DNA of 64,000 bases, taken from NCBI GenBank assembly GCA_003586115.2, contig QVOM02000112.1, positions 53,155,638-53,219,637 of the forward strand, in the 5' to 3' direction. This document shows, in pieces, positions 26,010 through 39,567 of the stretch (positions within the stretch are counted from its first letter, which is position 1; each line of letters begins with the position of its first letter). Source of the stretch: Salvator merianae (lineage: Eukaryota; Chordata; Lepidosauria; Squamata; Teiidae). The translations under genes and the position numbers were made by a program. The notes below the pieces were generated by a model. That model was not told the origin of the DNA and did no database searches. It worked only from the letters and a program-made list of their open reading frames with translations.

Positions 26010-26500
26010 AGGACAGAATCACTTTCCACACTGGACACTGTCCCATAATCGGAAAGGGTCCAGAAGCCTTCCTTCTGCACACTGGTACAGTTTAAGGGAG
26101 GCCCCTCCCCTTCCTAGTATGTTATGTCCACATGGGAGAGAGTGAAGACCAGGCTAGGGCACCAAAAATGATGTCCTCATCTGTTTCATCAGTAGACCTT
26201 GATGTCTGCCCGGTGTACTAGGGATTGGTATACTGAACCACAGAAACATGAGATGGCATGCCTCCATGATCAGGTATACCACAGACGAATAAGGTACACT
26301 GACAAAATGCTCCCCCAGATCTCCAAAGGCCAGGAATGTTCATTTCTCGTCATTGGAACATTCAGAAGTCCCCTGTGCTGGCTGGCAGAAGCTTTGGCGC
26401 CATCATGGGACTGGTACAGAATAGGCCATCTCAGTACAGACGGCCTTGTTCCATGCCAGGAACAATCTGTCCCAGCTTAGGATGGATTGCATATTCCAGT
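26010..26500. mobile_element. MITE relative of the 44450 element
   Basis: GGCTAGGGCACCAAAAATGA, CCCAGCTTAGGATGG and TATTCCAGTACGGGGCACC occur in the same order at 44450-44803. The termini are diverged (AGAATCACTTTCCACACTGG near 26015). Confidence 0.6.
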
Positions 26501-29054
26501 ACGGGGCACCGCCCACTACTAGGATAGCACTACAAAGTACAGCAACAAAGTCAGAGTCCTATATCAAGTTCATGGGAAGCTTTTCATGGTCTTTTCACTT
26601 TGGAGGTTCTTCATCCAAGAGCTTTGAGGGTGAAGAGTATGAGAAACTTTTTAACCTTTTCCAACTAAGATTGTCACCCCTTCCTCCTGCATCATGTATG
26701 CATATACCTCTCCAATACACTCAGTTAGCATTTCTCACTGGAGTGAATTTGTTCGGCAAATTATGAGTTATTTAAAGTATGCACATATAGCCCTGTATCT
26801 CTGAATCTGGCAGCAATTTCCACATCATAAAAACAAGTCTAATTTCCTAATTAATAATATATTCTATAATTCATCCACTCCAGTTCAAACCATTTTCTTC
26901 TCTGAAGTCAAATCAAGGGAGGGTAACCTTATTTCCTTCCCAATACTTTCCATTGCAGTTTGATTATTTTTACGTATCTGTACTTTGTTACAGAAGATAT
27001 TTAGACTGTATTCTAGCTTGCTGAGGATTCTATTGTAGTTTCTTCACTATCTACACAATTTATGATCTGATATATAGTTTTACACGTGCAAGAAAATTAG
27101 TTACATGAAACCGTCTAGGACAGTTGAAACTACAGGACCGTGAAATTAGTATTTAGAGTGTTTTAGAGAGCAGTGAAGCACTATAAAATTGAAATAATTG
27201 TTCAGCACATTTCAGCCACAATTGCTTTTGCCTCTAAGAAATGAATAAAATCTCTGAGAAATGGTTTCCAAATCCTATAAAACAGCATCCTTGAACTGCT
27301 GCAACTCCCATTATGTAAACAAATCAAATTCCCTTTTTTGGCAAAATCTTTAAACTATTTGGTTTAGGGTCTATGCATACTTAGGCTCCTTCCGGGCAAA
27401 ACCCTGAATCTGGATGAAGTTGACAGCTGTGGGAGCCCGTATAAGGACAGAAGCACCTCTGTCAAACTCGACATGGTCAGAATGCTGCACCCAGAGATGT
27501 ATTCCCTAGCTGAGTAGCTCAGCTAGGGACCATAAATACACTCAGAAGTTGGCCTGCATACACTGTAAATGACCTGAAACGCTGGGTGAAGGTTTGACAT
27601 AGGGGCAATGTGGCGATCTACATTTCTTCCATGTGAAATCCTCCTTTTAAAAGGTTAGTCCTTTTAGAGGATGAGATGGGAGGATTTCCGTGTTGGCTAT
27701 AAGTCATTGTCTGGATGGAGGCAGCTTCCTTGGGCCTTTGATTAGGTTCAATAGTTGGACTGCATTCAGTGGTGGCAGCTTATTCCTATGTTCAACTTCA
27801 TTTGCTTTAATTATGAAACTTTGAGACCACTGCATGCAGTGTTTTCACCTGTGTTTCCCTGTCCAGAATTATCAAAATACTCTCTATCATCACAGGCTGT
27901 CAGGTTAGGGTAGCAAAGTTGAGGTATTTGCACTTTAGGTAGTAGGACAGGAGAAAATCTGAATATCAGAATTTTCTATTTAATTTTCAGGTTTTCCTGA
28001 AAACCTCTAGCTATCTTGCTTGTGTAAAAACCAAGAGAGGAAATAGTCCATCAGACATACTTGACCCTTCTGCCTTTATTGTTCAGAAACTTTCTATTTC
28101 TGTCCTTAGAGATTCTACATCTTGTGTCTGCCAAGACATTTTATGGTGCCCATAAGAGGTCCTGACCAGGCACAGAATGGCTATCAGGGGCTGCAGTCAT
28201 ACCTCAAAAGATTACTCCAATTTAGGGCACAATCTGGATTTAACACATTTTTAAGTTGAACACACCCATCTAATTTAATGCTCACTCAGTTTGTCTTTCT
28301 TTGTCCACATTATTCAGTCTACCCATTCCATCCTTCTCGTCCCTGTGCCCTTTGTGACTGAATGCCATCTCATCAGTTAAATTTTGGCTTCTCAGGGGAG
28401 GATACGGCCACTCTCCCCACCTCTGCTTCTTTTCCCCTTTTTTTTTGTTACAACTGAGAATGAGGGGGAGACAGAGAGAGAGAGACAGAGGAATGTGTGC
28501 ACATATATGTGCATATGCACGTGTGCACGTGGTTCCCTCTGCAATCACAATCCCTCTGCCATCACAGTTCAGATTGAAAAGGGGGACGGAGAGATAGAGA
28601 TTAGATGCTCTGTGGGTCCCCGGTCTCCTCTCACTCCTTTTCAGGCCCCTCTGCTAGCATTTATCTTTTCTCACACTGCAGGAATTTGACCTTTTTTGAA
28701 AACAACAACCAGTAATCTTGCTTTTTCAGGTTTAGAGGGCCATTAGGCTGCTGTTCTGTCTTTTCCAAGAAGCATGGGTTTTGACAGGAGCTATTTGTAT
28801 TTACTTTGAAATCAATTTTGAACTCAGCCTGAATTGCGTTTTGCAGTTTTTAAAGACTAAAAGAAATGAAGAAATATTATAGTGTTAATTCCTGAAAAAT
28901 GATTTTTAAAGTCCCATTGCATATTATTGCATTACTGTTTATTGTTTTTACGACATCTGTTGGGTTTTATCATTTTTATAGTACTAATGTGGTGTTTGTT
29001 TTATTGTTTTTAAATTGAATTTTGATGCTTATTGGGTTTTATGGATCTTAATCT

Positions 29055-29100
29055 GTTTTTATTTTTATTTTTATTTTTATTTTCATTTTTACTTTTGTTA
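29055..29100. repeat. (TTTTTA)n simple repeat
   Basis: Tandem TTTTTA units, giving a spurious Lys/Asn frame on the minus strand. Confidence 0.8.
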
Positions 29101-29266
29101 CCTACATTGATGTAGTGGCAGCTATAGGTTAGATGAGAAATATCTGGATCTTCTATTATCAATGGATATTTTTGCAGTAGCAGGTGGTCAAATCCAAGAA
29201 CTCTTAAATGAAACCAGTCTTCTAAATCCATTTATTTGGGGTTTAGGACCCCATAGAAACAGACTG

Positions 29267-29352
29267 GGGCCAGCTGTAGTCCACACTAGCATGGTTATGG
29301 CAGGTCCCAGGATATAATTTGCAATAAGACCCAGTGCTGAAAGGTTCTTGGG
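29267..29352. mobile_element. MITE right-half fragment (6352 family)
   Basis: GGGGCCAGCTGTAG..CACTAGCATG..GGCAGGTCCC..GACCCAGTGCTGAAAGG matches the right half of 14114-14277. Confidence 0.55.
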
Positions 29353-30504
29353 CTGCATCTCCCTGGGGGCAGGATGCAGCCAGGGGAGGGGACAATTTAT
29401 GCAAAGCAGGTTTGTACAATCCCTAAGTAAGAAGTTCAGCATTTGGAATATGAAACAAATAGTTATTTCTTCTTATAAAAATCTATGACATTTTAGGGTA
29501 CCTAACTTTATACGATGTAGCTATGAGCTTAGAAACAGTAGTGATGACTTATACTTCTTGCTTCTGCATCATCATTAACTTCATTTTTGTTTTGCAAAAG
29601 TTATGAGACACATTAGAGCATTTGTCCAAATGCAGAGGACTGGAAAATGAAGAGATACCATTTCTTATTCACAGGTCCTACCTGAGGCTAATTGATTGAA
29701 GTTAATAGGATTTTCTCATTATTAATCATTGCATGAGGTCACCTTCATAGTTTGCAGCGCTGCATATACAGTACATTATGACACGAGATGCAGGCCTCTG
29801 ATTCCTGTTACGTTACAGTTGAAATTATTTGAGAAAGATATTTTAAAACAATTCATTCTCTTATCTTGAGCATCTTCATATTTCAGTTCATCTGCACTGG
29901 CTATTAGTCTTTTCAAAGCACATTACAGAGCTCTAGTTCTTTCCTGTAATAAGCCCTGATTGTGGCACAATATTTTTGCATTTTAAGGCCATGTGCAATT
30001 ATTGTTTTCTAACTGGGGCTTGTTTTCAGTGTGGTCATTGACACATTCACAAGGATGACATCTGTAGGGAGGCATATAACATCCTTAAATAAATAAATAA
30101 AGTTCCTTCCACATTACAGTCATACTTCCTCAGCTCCACCAAGCATCTATTTGATGTGTCGTGAGAGCACAGTTTGGCAATTAATTGATGGCTGCCTCAA
30201 TTTGCCTTTTAAATCAGTTGGGATCCTTAGATTCTTTGCAAAGCTAAAAAAGATCCAAAAGAGTACCACAGAATATAAAAAAGCAACAGCAGCAAAATAT
30301 ATTCTTCAAGCCAGCCTAAGGAGTTTTCTTGGTGTATCAACAAAGTCAATAATAAACAAGATTACAAACCCCAGTCTAGGACAAATGCCAGGGGAGGATA
30401 CTAACTTTCTTGATTTTTTACCTGTCCCAGTGTGAGTAACAAATCAGCTTCTTTAGCAAGCTTGTGTTTTTTCACTATTTCCTTTTTCTCCCCTTGACCT
30501 GTGA

Positions 30505-30590
30505 TAGTCTGCAGCAGCATGCTGCTGGCAGGTCCCTATTCCAGGGTATAATCCAGAATAAGGCCAAGTGCAGAGAGCTTCTTTGTTCTC
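30505..30590. mobile_element. MITE right-half fragment (6352 family)
   Basis: AGTCTGCAGCAGCATGCTG..GGCAGGTCCCTATTCCAGGG..AATAAGGCCAAGTGCAGAGAG, the same right half without a left end. Confidence 0.55.
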
Positions 30591-30677
30591 CTTCTTAAGC
30601 TAGGAAGAGGCAGTGGAAAAGAGGATTAAAATGAATCCCAAAGTCCCTTAAGCACTTAGTTTGTTACCTGTGTGCCC

Positions 30678-31731
30678 TAGGGATGTGCACGAAGGCACTT
30701 TTCCCTTTTCGCTTCTCAGGAATGCGAAGCTCCTAGGCTTCGTTTTCGCGTGAAAAAATATCTGCGAAAATGAAGCCCTTCGTCTTCGTGGCGAAGATTT
30801 TCGCCGCGACCAGAAGCAAAGAAATCAAGGTGAAGGGAAGACCTTCGCCTTGATTTCTCCGATTCCGATGGCGCTCGCCTCTCTCTCATTCCCCCCCTAG
30901 TCTGTCAGTCGCGCACTGACAGACTGGGGGGGAATGAGAGAGAGGCGAGCGCCTTCGGAAACGGAGAAATCAAGGCAAAGGGAAGACCTTTGCCTTGATT
31001 TCTCCATTTCCGATGGCGCTCGCCTCTCTCTCATTCCCCCCCTAGTCTGTCAGTCGCGCACTGACAGACTGGGGGGGAATGAGAGAGAGGCGAGCGCCTT
31101 CGGAAACGGAGAAATCAAGGCAAAGGGAAGACCTTTGCCTTGATTTCTCCATTTCCGATGGCGCTCGCCTCTCTCTCATTCCCCCCCTAGTCTGTCAGTC
31201 GCGCACTGACAGACTGGGGGGGAATGAGAGAGAGGCGAGCGCCTTCGGAAACGGAGAAATCAAGGCAAAGGGAAGACCTTCGCCTTGATTTCTCCGATTC
31301 CGATGGCGCTCGCCTCTCTCTCATCCCCCCCCCCAGTCTGTCAGTATGCCCATGCGACTGACAGACTAGGGGGAATGAGAGACAGCGATCGGAAACGTCA
31401 GAAAATTAATGCTCAATCTGATCGCTAAAGTTAAGTGCTGCCTGTCACAGAGGCAGCACTACTTTAGTGATCGGATTCGGCATTGATTTTCTGACGTTTC
31501 CGATCGTTCTCCCTCTTTTAGGCTGCGTGAAGCTTCTAAGCTCCGATGCAAAGGAGCTTCTCGCGGCCAAAAAGAGGGAGCTCGCGGCAAATGGCGAAGG
31601 TCTCGAAGGTCGCTGGGACCTTCGCCATTCGCATTCGCGAGCCCCTTTTGGCTTCGGATTTCATGCGAAGATGGCGGAAACACCATTTTCGCATGAAATA
31701 CGAAGTGCATGAAGCTTCGTGCACACCCCTA
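30678..31731. mobile_element. Non-autonomous hAT element, 1,054 bp, with tandem palindromic core
   Basis: Termini TAGGGATGTGCACGAAG and CTTCGTGCACACCCCTA are inverted repeats. They are flanked by an exact 8-bp duplication GTGTGCCC (30670-30677, 31732-31739), diagnostic for hAT. The interior has three tandem 145-bp units (same point at 30934, 31079, 31224), each a self-complementary hairpin around GTCTGTCAGTCGCGCACTGA. These are followed by a variant unit and a ~57-bp inverted repeat (31386-31442 against 31451-31506). No transposase is encoded; the two 69-codon frames are the tandem unit read twice. It is GC-richer and more CpG-rich than its surroundings, so probably young. Confidence 0.9.
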
Positions 31732-32853
31732 GTGTGCCCCTGTTCTACTGGAATAGTTGTAAGAAGTTTGGAGGGAGCTTAAACATTCTTAGGCATTGGT
31801 ATCCCTAAGTAGGTAATAGTATGTCCTAAAGCAGAGAGTTCAGTAACTGGAGGGAGAACATTTCAAAGAAAGCTTTGCTTGGGTCATAACTGATCCTGGG
31901 ATGACGAGTCTTCCTGCCAATTTTGAAGCTGAAGGTTATATATATGAGGCCAAAAGGATTTAGGATTTTATATACTTGAAGTCAGGTCTTAGCTAAGACC
32001 TGATAGTAAATGGTCAGCCTATAATTCCTGCAATCCTGTTATATAGAAGCAAAATCCTGGGATAGCTCAGGGTTGGAAAAAAGAACACTGAACCTGGGAT
32101 TTCCTGTACAGCAATATAATTTACTGTATCAGGCACTTGCTTCTGGGCTTTTTCCTGATAAAAATACCCACTGCACAAGCGCAGAAATGAAACGCAGATG
32201 AAAACACCCATCTGGTGCAGTTCAGTTCTGAATATTTTGACATCAGAAGCGTCCCAGGAGCAAACACCAGAATGGTAAGGACCCAGGCTTGCTGGAGGAT
32301 TTCACCCTGCCATCTGGCAGGAGCAGTAAGAGGCAACTGTGGGATCTAAACAAGATCCTGCATTTTCCTTTTGCCATCTGGAGGCAGCCTTGGTGAAAAG
32401 CGTGTACCTTGGCACTCAAATAAGCTACCCTGAATGTGTCTGAGGACCATACATGTCTCCATAGACAATAGTTGCCCACATGTGCTCAAGGAGAATAAGA
32501 CCAGATTATTTTGAAAATAGCACTTCCTCTCATAAAGTCCTTGCCAACCACTATGTTCAGCATCACAGTGAATACTCCTACTTTAGGAGACTAATATTTG
32601 GAATTTCTGTAAATCATTTTAGACCTTGTGGTGGGAAGACGGGGTATTAATTTAAAATATAAACCAAATAATTTTGAGTCCCCATTCAAAAACATTTTTA
32701 AAATCTGGCCATTTTCCTTTTCTTTGTGTTTTTAACATTATTTAAATACATGAACTTAAAAGAAAGCTTTGTTATGCCAGTGGCCTTTTGCAAAGCAAAT
32801 AAAGTCGTTTCTCATGTTTGTCATTCTTGGATCCCATTTTTATATAGTATTTA

Positions 32854-33337
32854 GGATGCAATCAGACATGCTTAATGAGGCAACCTGTGAGCAAATTTCA
32901 GACAGTAATGACAGGCATATTCTCTCTACATTCACCTTACTCCATCTTGAAGTCTGAAAATGGATGCCTCTTCCTCATTCAAGGTTTCATAACATCACAG
33001 GCATCTTTTTCTTTTAGTCAGATTGGTCAGGAAGTTACATAAACACAGAAGCAGGAAATGTAGCCAATCACAGCATGGGAACAATTACATAGGAGATCAA
33101 CCAATCAGGACCGAGGAAAGCTGGGCAGATGAAAGGCTATTCAGTGAGTAGCACCCATTGTCAGAGAAGGCATTGCCAAACTCGGAGGCAAATGAAAACT
33201 GCAGTGTGGAAAAAATGAGGTAGGCTTTCAGGTGCTTATTTGTTTAACTTTTTGAATGGCATTTTTTTCTTTGTGTCTATAGAAGGGATGCTTTTTCTTA
33301 AAAAGGTGACCAAAAAAAGCCCTGTCTGATTGCACCC
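32854..33337. mobile_element. MITE, 484 bp (GGRTGCAATCAGAC family)
   Basis: GGATGCAATCAGACATG at the left and CCTGTCTGATTGCACCC at the right are inverted repeats. The flanks are TTA and TCA (one mismatch in a possible 3-bp duplication). Another half-terminus of this family is at about 14664. Confidence 0.7.
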
Positions 33338-34789
33338 TCAGTGACTGTGGGTATAAAATGACTTCTCAGCATCATAGATGACAATGACAGCATTCATTCA
33401 CATACAATAAAGATTGTTTGTTTTTTTTAAAAAAAATCATACACTTCATCCCAGACAAAAGAAATGAGAGGCTGTTTCAGTTTTTATTTTACTTTCTTGA
33501 CAGTATATGAGTTTAAGAGTGCTGAGTATGAGGAGCCACGCTTCTGTGCATTCTGAACCAAAACAGCAAAGTTGGTCAGAAATTGTTTCAGAAGAGTCTG
33601 GGGGCATTCATAGAACTACTCACAGCTTGAGTTCTGGTTGTCAGCTTCCATTAGGATTCATGTCTAAATGGTGAGAAAGTAAAATGTGCCTTTTCTGATG
33701 TGGAGGATAAAAAAGCTCAAGGTGACTGATCAAGAATCCATTTATTAGCTCCGGTTTCGATTTGGTTCATCGTTTCAGGGGAATTTCCCTTCAAAGGTAC
33801 ACAGAAGTGTTTGTGGAGAAGACCTTTTCAACTCAGATAGCTTACTTGGGAGTAAGTCCAAAAGCAAAAGGAGCAAATGCTTTTCTGTCCTTACTGAAGC
33901 CCTGTACCCCAACAAGGGGAAGAGCTGAGCTGCGCTGAGCTAAGAAGGGGGAGGGAAGCCCAGTCACAGCCATTTCTATATTTTATGTGTGCATTTTTGT
34001 GTGTTCTGCTAAAGAAGCTTCCTTTCCCCACCCCCATGTCTGAATCACCACCACAGCCTCTCTTTCCAAAAGGCAGAGCCCGTTCTTAACATTTTGGCAG
34101 TTCCCAGAAAAATAACACTGCACATGCTTATGTAGTCTGTTTCTGCAGAAGAAAGAAATTCATTTAAAAGAGACACGGAAATGGTCAGTGAGGAAAAGGG
34201 TTATACCTTTCCTTGTCCACAGACAGCTCAAAGTACTGCCCTCCAATAGTTTGTTGTGATAGCTGCACCAAAGTTGTGAGCCAGACTATTGGGCAAACAA
34301 CAGACTGAGACGAATACTTGTCCAGTGAAAAGAAGGTGCAGATCTTGGGGGAAATAAAACAAAGCCTCAGTTTTATTGCTTTCAAGTATTTGATCAAAAC
34401 ATGTGAGAGCTGCCTCCATCCATAGAATACTTAAGATGTGAATGCTCCAAAAAGGATTTTGATCTTTATATAAATCTCTTATAGTAGCCTCCTTTTCTGA
34501 GTTTTAATAACCACTCATTGGGGAGTACTTTGGGGAATGTGGAATGACTGGTAATTGGTACCAATGAAGAGATCAAAGGCATCAAAAGTTTGTGATATTT
34601 ACTCCAGCTTGTTGTAATGCATATTTAAGGGTTATTATTATTATTATTGGCCAAGCAACATGTCTTGAAATGCCTTATAAAATTCTGGCATGTAGATCCA
34701 ATTTAGGAGATTTGTCTCCTTTCAGCTTCCTTATTATTGTTTCTACTTTATACGTTATTGGGCTATTTGGTACTCCACAGGTAGTAGTG

Positions 34790-34883
34790 ATCAGGAGCAG
34801 ATATAGCCTGCTCCCGGCCACTTGGGCCTTTGCAAGGTGCAGATGCACTTGATGCTTGCTAGTAGCAAGTGCGAACAGGCCCC
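34790..34883. mobile_element. Right-end fragment of GGGCCTGTTT MITE
   Basis: GATCAGGAGCAG..GCAAGTGCGAACAGGCCCC is the inverted terminus of the 19865/49768 family; the left end is missing. Confidence 0.55.
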
Positions 34884-34944
34884 CTATATCATTAATTGTC
34901 TTGTTGGGCCTTTATATAGCTCCTCAAAGAAAGCAGCAGCCATT

Positions 34945-35478
34945 GGCCCTTTCTGCAATTAACCTTTAGGCTGGAATAGTAACTCCCATAGTCAGGTTCT
35001 GGGATTCAAAGTTCCTCACATTAGTGTAGACCTGTGAGGCCCTGCCTCCCACTAGTTCATTCCATCTGCATTAGACAGTGCATAATCCGAATCAGGGAGG
35101 CCCAGACTGGGATTATCAGTAATTAAGTTACTGGCAAACCAGCAGGTCCTGGTCCAGAACATAGAGGTGTGCAGAAGGCACACTTTCCTTGTTTGGGACT
35201 AACAGAGATTCATTTTGGTGGTGCACCAAAGGGCACTGCAAAAATGGGTCCTCAGGAACTCCAAAGCTAGGAACTTTTGTTCCTAGCCCTTGAAGCACTC
35301 AGAGCCCCAGCCTCAAAGCTCACATGAGCTTCAGGGGCAGGGTGGGGGCTGGTCTGGACCAGTGCCATTGTGCATATGATGCTGTTGCAGATCATGCCTT
35401 TCCTTGGTCTGAAACAGTGAACCTGACTGGTCCAAACCCATTGGTTCGTATCACAAAGAGGCAACTGCAGAAAAGGCC
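34945..35478. mobile_element. MITE, 534 bp (GGCCCTTTCTGC family)
   Basis: Left GGCCCTTTCTGCA and right TGCAGAAAAGGCC are inverted repeats; the flanks are ATT and AAT. The interior holds palindromes CAAAGCTAGGAACTTTTGTT..CCTAGC and AAGCTCACATGAGCTT. It is alignable with 950-1452. Confidence 0.75.
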
Positions 35479-36893
35479 AATAACCGCTATTTTGTCAGGT
35501 TTTTTCGAAGTCTCCAGTCTTATTTTTAAAGCTAACTATTTTTGTAATTTTTGCATTTCACTTTAACAGCAGTAAGTAATTTAATATTTCTGTCACCACC
35601 GTCATTACATGTTTGTTCTATGTATATCGAAGATTTCACAGTCTAATTGATGTCTAATGCCTCTAATTCTCTATATTTATTAATGTTTGCATAAACTTTC
35701 CTAGTCCTTACTGTCTTGTGCTGACATTACAGCATGTCTATCTGAAGTTTTAGTATTCTACCTTCTTCCTGGTAGAGTTATTAATACAGCTTTATTCTAC
35801 TATACATATACCTCTAAGCACCTCTAATTTAAAAATAAAAGATATGTCATAATTGCTAATAGACTGTTCAGTCCTTTGTTAGTGTCATCTGCCATAAATC
35901 ACTTTGTACTGTATTGTTATGTTCTCTGCCATCACAGCTGGTATGAATTGCCACCTCCACACATTTTCCATCTAAATAATAGCCTTAATTTCTTTTTATT
36001 ATACCATATACTCCTGAAGCCTAAGAACTCTGGTTAATATGTTCCTTCAGTGTACACTATCTGACCATGAAGAGTCAGCCCCAGCATGTTTGTGTTGTGT
36101 TGATTCGTTTTCCAATTACCAGTAGCGTTAAAGATGCAAAAGAATTGTGCTAGGAAGGAGCAACTTACTGTTATAGTGATATCTGCATATGTGTTTATGG
36201 GGCATTTAGTTCGTTCCTTTCTGCTCATTCCACATTACAGGAGAACATTTAGTCCCAGGATTCTAATAACACAAAAACTGTGAAGGGGATAAATGATTTA
36301 GAATGTGTGTGTGATGTGGGGCGGGGGGAGGCAGAGCGAGAGTGAGAGATTGCTTGATCCAGTTCTAAAACTGATTCAGTTTGTCAATCTTGCTTCTTAA
36401 CAGAATTGTGGACTGTGGAGCAATGGAGCAACTTGTTAGAAATATGAACATAATTAGACTGAATAATTATTTTAAAAGTAACTAGGAGTTTCAGAATATC
36501 TCAAAAAAAATCTACTAGGCGGGAGATGAACCTACTAAATGTAGTCTTGGTCTGTTAGTTCTTTTCATAAGTCTAGGTATACATATTGTTGTGCATTTTG
36601 TAATGCATTGCTAGTAACCTTGGGTACATCAGTGAACTGGTAGATCCTGCATAGTAGTTAGCAAATTCTTACAGGAATCCTTCCTTAGTCTACATGGGGT
36701 TAACCACTGTGGTGAACACTTCTCAGTATAAAGTGCCCCAAAAACTAGAGCCTTGGTGAAATGGTTTACTTATCTAGAAATGTGTACATGAAGTGCATCT
36801 GGCCCTTCCTCACTGTGCTAAGCTTGTTTTGACTTCTCCCTTGGTTCACAAAGGAGCAGCAGCATCGTATAACTCATAAACTGGCGGAGTTAA

Positions 36894-37050
36894 GGTGATT
36901 CCGCACCAGCCAGTATACCAGATCAGCAAGGTTACAAAGAACCTCCCTTGCACACGCTCCACCTGGGGCCTCCCTTAGACCACACCAGTAAGTGGAAGGA
37001 GGCTCCTAGTATGCATGCTGGTCTAGTATACCAATCAGTGTGGAATCGCC
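36894..37050. mobile_element. Short MITE, ~157 bp (GGTGATTCCGCAC family)
   Basis: GGTGATTCCGCACCAGCCAG at the left against ..TGTGGAATCGCC at the right, with an inner pair CCAGTATACCAGA / TCTAGTATACCAA. The flanks carry TAA-like triplets but the duplication is not exact. Confidence 0.65.
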
Positions 37051-37414
37051 CATAAATAACTTGAGATTTAATCATGAGGAGATTTAAGGTGCTTTGAAAA
37101 CAGTTTCCCCAGCCTGAGCAAGTCATCTTTGTAGTGCAGTATTCTTGCAAGTTTGAAACCTACGTTTTCAGCCCAAATGGATATTTGTGGACCCCCATTT
37201 CACTAATTTTAACTCATATCTTTCTATTTTAAGACATCTTAGATCCAGCTGTGACCCAGCAGCAGGCCCTAGGCCATCAAGGTGATAGTCAGGGCTATAG
37301 TGACAAAACCTTAGTACATCAGTGCACTATTATGCAACCAGGAGAACCAAGGGAAAAAAAGCTTGATAACTGTGTTGTACTTTCCTGTGTTCATATTAAT
37401 AGCCTGGGTCTGTG

Positions 37415-37572
37415 GGTGATTCTGCACTGGCTGGTATACAGAACCAGCAAGTGTAATAAGAACCTCCCTTTCATACACTGACGCAATCTAAGGGAGGTTC
37501 CAGATGGGGTGTGCAGAAGAGAAGCTCCTAATATACTTGCTAGTCTGATATACTGGCCAGTACAGAATCACT
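37415..37572. mobile_element. Short MITE, ~158 bp (GGTGATTCTGCAC family)
   Basis: GGTGATTCTGCACTGGCTGG at the left and CCAGTACAGAATCAC at the right are inverted repeats. The inner segments match the 36894 element, only about 360 bp away. Confidence 0.65.
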
Positions 37573-38501
37573 ATTACATTTTGAGACCTTTGAATGCAGA
37601 TCAATGAAGTCTCACCTCAGGACCAAAGTGTCCTACTGTCCTCTCATCCGTGGCCTAAGATTCCAAAACAAGTTTTGATGCGAGTTCCATCTATAATTGC
37701 AATCAATCAATCAATTAATGAATCATCAATGGCAGCCAAAGACTCAAAGTTATTGTACAAACAAAATTGCAGAGAAAAAAAAGAAGGTTTCACAAATGAA
37801 AAGAGGTTGCAGTTAGTGATATATTCACCAGCATAAGATCATTTCTACTGTGAAAGCAGAGATTAGAACACCCTTGCTGTGGAACTACAACTCATCTCTA
37901 GAGTTGTCATTTTTAAGATGGATGTATTTCCAGGCCATTGGAAACATGCTGCTAATGTTTTAGTTTTTCTGTTTTTAATCCACTTTTGTAGGATATTCCA
38001 ATGGATTGTTTGCAATTCTGGAAATGCACAAGGTGAAGCGACTAATACAAATCAAATATCTCTATTAAATATTCTGCAGATTTATAAGCCTTCTAGATTC
38101 TGAGGTCTCCCTTATTTTATATTACTTTACTGTGTTTGCTTGGAATTTTTTTTTACTTTACTAGTTTCAACTTGATGCTTCATTAATATTGTCAGATGTC
38201 AGATCTAAAACTGTTAACTGACACACAATGGTATCAATACAAAAAAATATGCAGATGTTTTGCTAGGTTTGCTATACAGCTGTTTGGATAGCATCAAATA
38301 TTCTATTATTTAATATCCTAACAGAATATCTAATATTCTATTAAATCAGTACCATGATATATCTGAAACCCCAGGTGAGTGAATTTAAGCAATATGGTAG
38401 GCATGATGTTAATTTGGTAGAGACTAATCCCATTAAGAAGAAAAGGATTGACAGTGTCTTACACGACAATATTCTCAGCTTTCTTTCAATTTCTATTTCT
38501 G

Positions 38502-38533
<32 letters not shown>
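38502..38533. repeat. (TCTA)8 microsatellite
   Basis: Eight uninterrupted tetranucleotide units. Confidence 0.95.
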
Positions 38534-39567
38534 GAAAACATTCTAGTGAGATACACATTCTCTTGAGGTTCACAAAAGGCTTATACAAACAGTGGCCAGT
38601 GGTTTGGGATCACTAGATGGCACAGCATTAGAAAGCCATGACTTTGTCCTCCTAAGTTTTTCTAAAGCCAGTTGTTCATTAGAAGATTCTGTCCTGGCCA
38701 GAGTCCTATATTCTGTTATAGCAGTCTGCAGACCACTGGTAGCTCTCCACATTGTGGTCCATGGACAAGGACTGTGGGGCAGGGCAGTGACTAAAAGCAT
38801 CATACTCACTTGACTGAACCAGAACGTGGCACTCAGTGATCTAGGCCCCAGTTTAGGGTGATGGTGAAAGTGAGGAAGCCCATCTGACTATGTCAGCATT
38901 TGTAGACAAGTCTTTCTCATGTCTTTCAAATGTGCAAATGGCATTTCCACTTTGCACATGAATGGCGGAATTTAAGAGGTGAAACTAACTTGTGTGCCCC
39001 CAGACTTTCCCTCATTGTTTCAGCACCTGCAGGTGAAACAGGTGAACTTCCCTAAGGCACCAGTGAATGACATTTCCCTGATTCTGAAATGGAGATAATC
39101 CAGGAATCCTTCCTACTTTCCTCCTTCCAAGTTGTGGCCATCTATACTAGTCTGTTGATTGGTTTACTGGACTATATAGGTTAACTTTATCCAGCCAGGA
39201 CTACAGCCATTGCAAGTATGATCCTGACTGCTCACATTAAAGCCTCTATACTACCTCACCACCTTTGGCTTATAGCCACCTATAGTGTTATCAGCCACTG
39301 GGATTTGTCCATTCAGAGCTCAATACTTATAGGCTGTCATTTTACTCCCTCCTTTTTATTTTTTTGCTATCTTTTTTCTTTTATTTGACATTCACCACTC
39401 CCATGCCAACCAATGATCAGTGTCAACTTTGTATACAGCCAGTTGAATTACAGTATACATACAGATGATGGCAGATTGTGTGTTCTCTTGGAAATAATAG
39501 AACCTGAATACATTTTGAAACATTCTATAAACTATGCTTAATCTTCAGGTTTGACAGTACCACTAAA

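Noticed and set aside
30934..31288. Two nearly identical 69-codon frames
   Set aside because: They are the 145-bp tandem unit of the hAT element read in one frame; the unit is a palindrome and not a gene.
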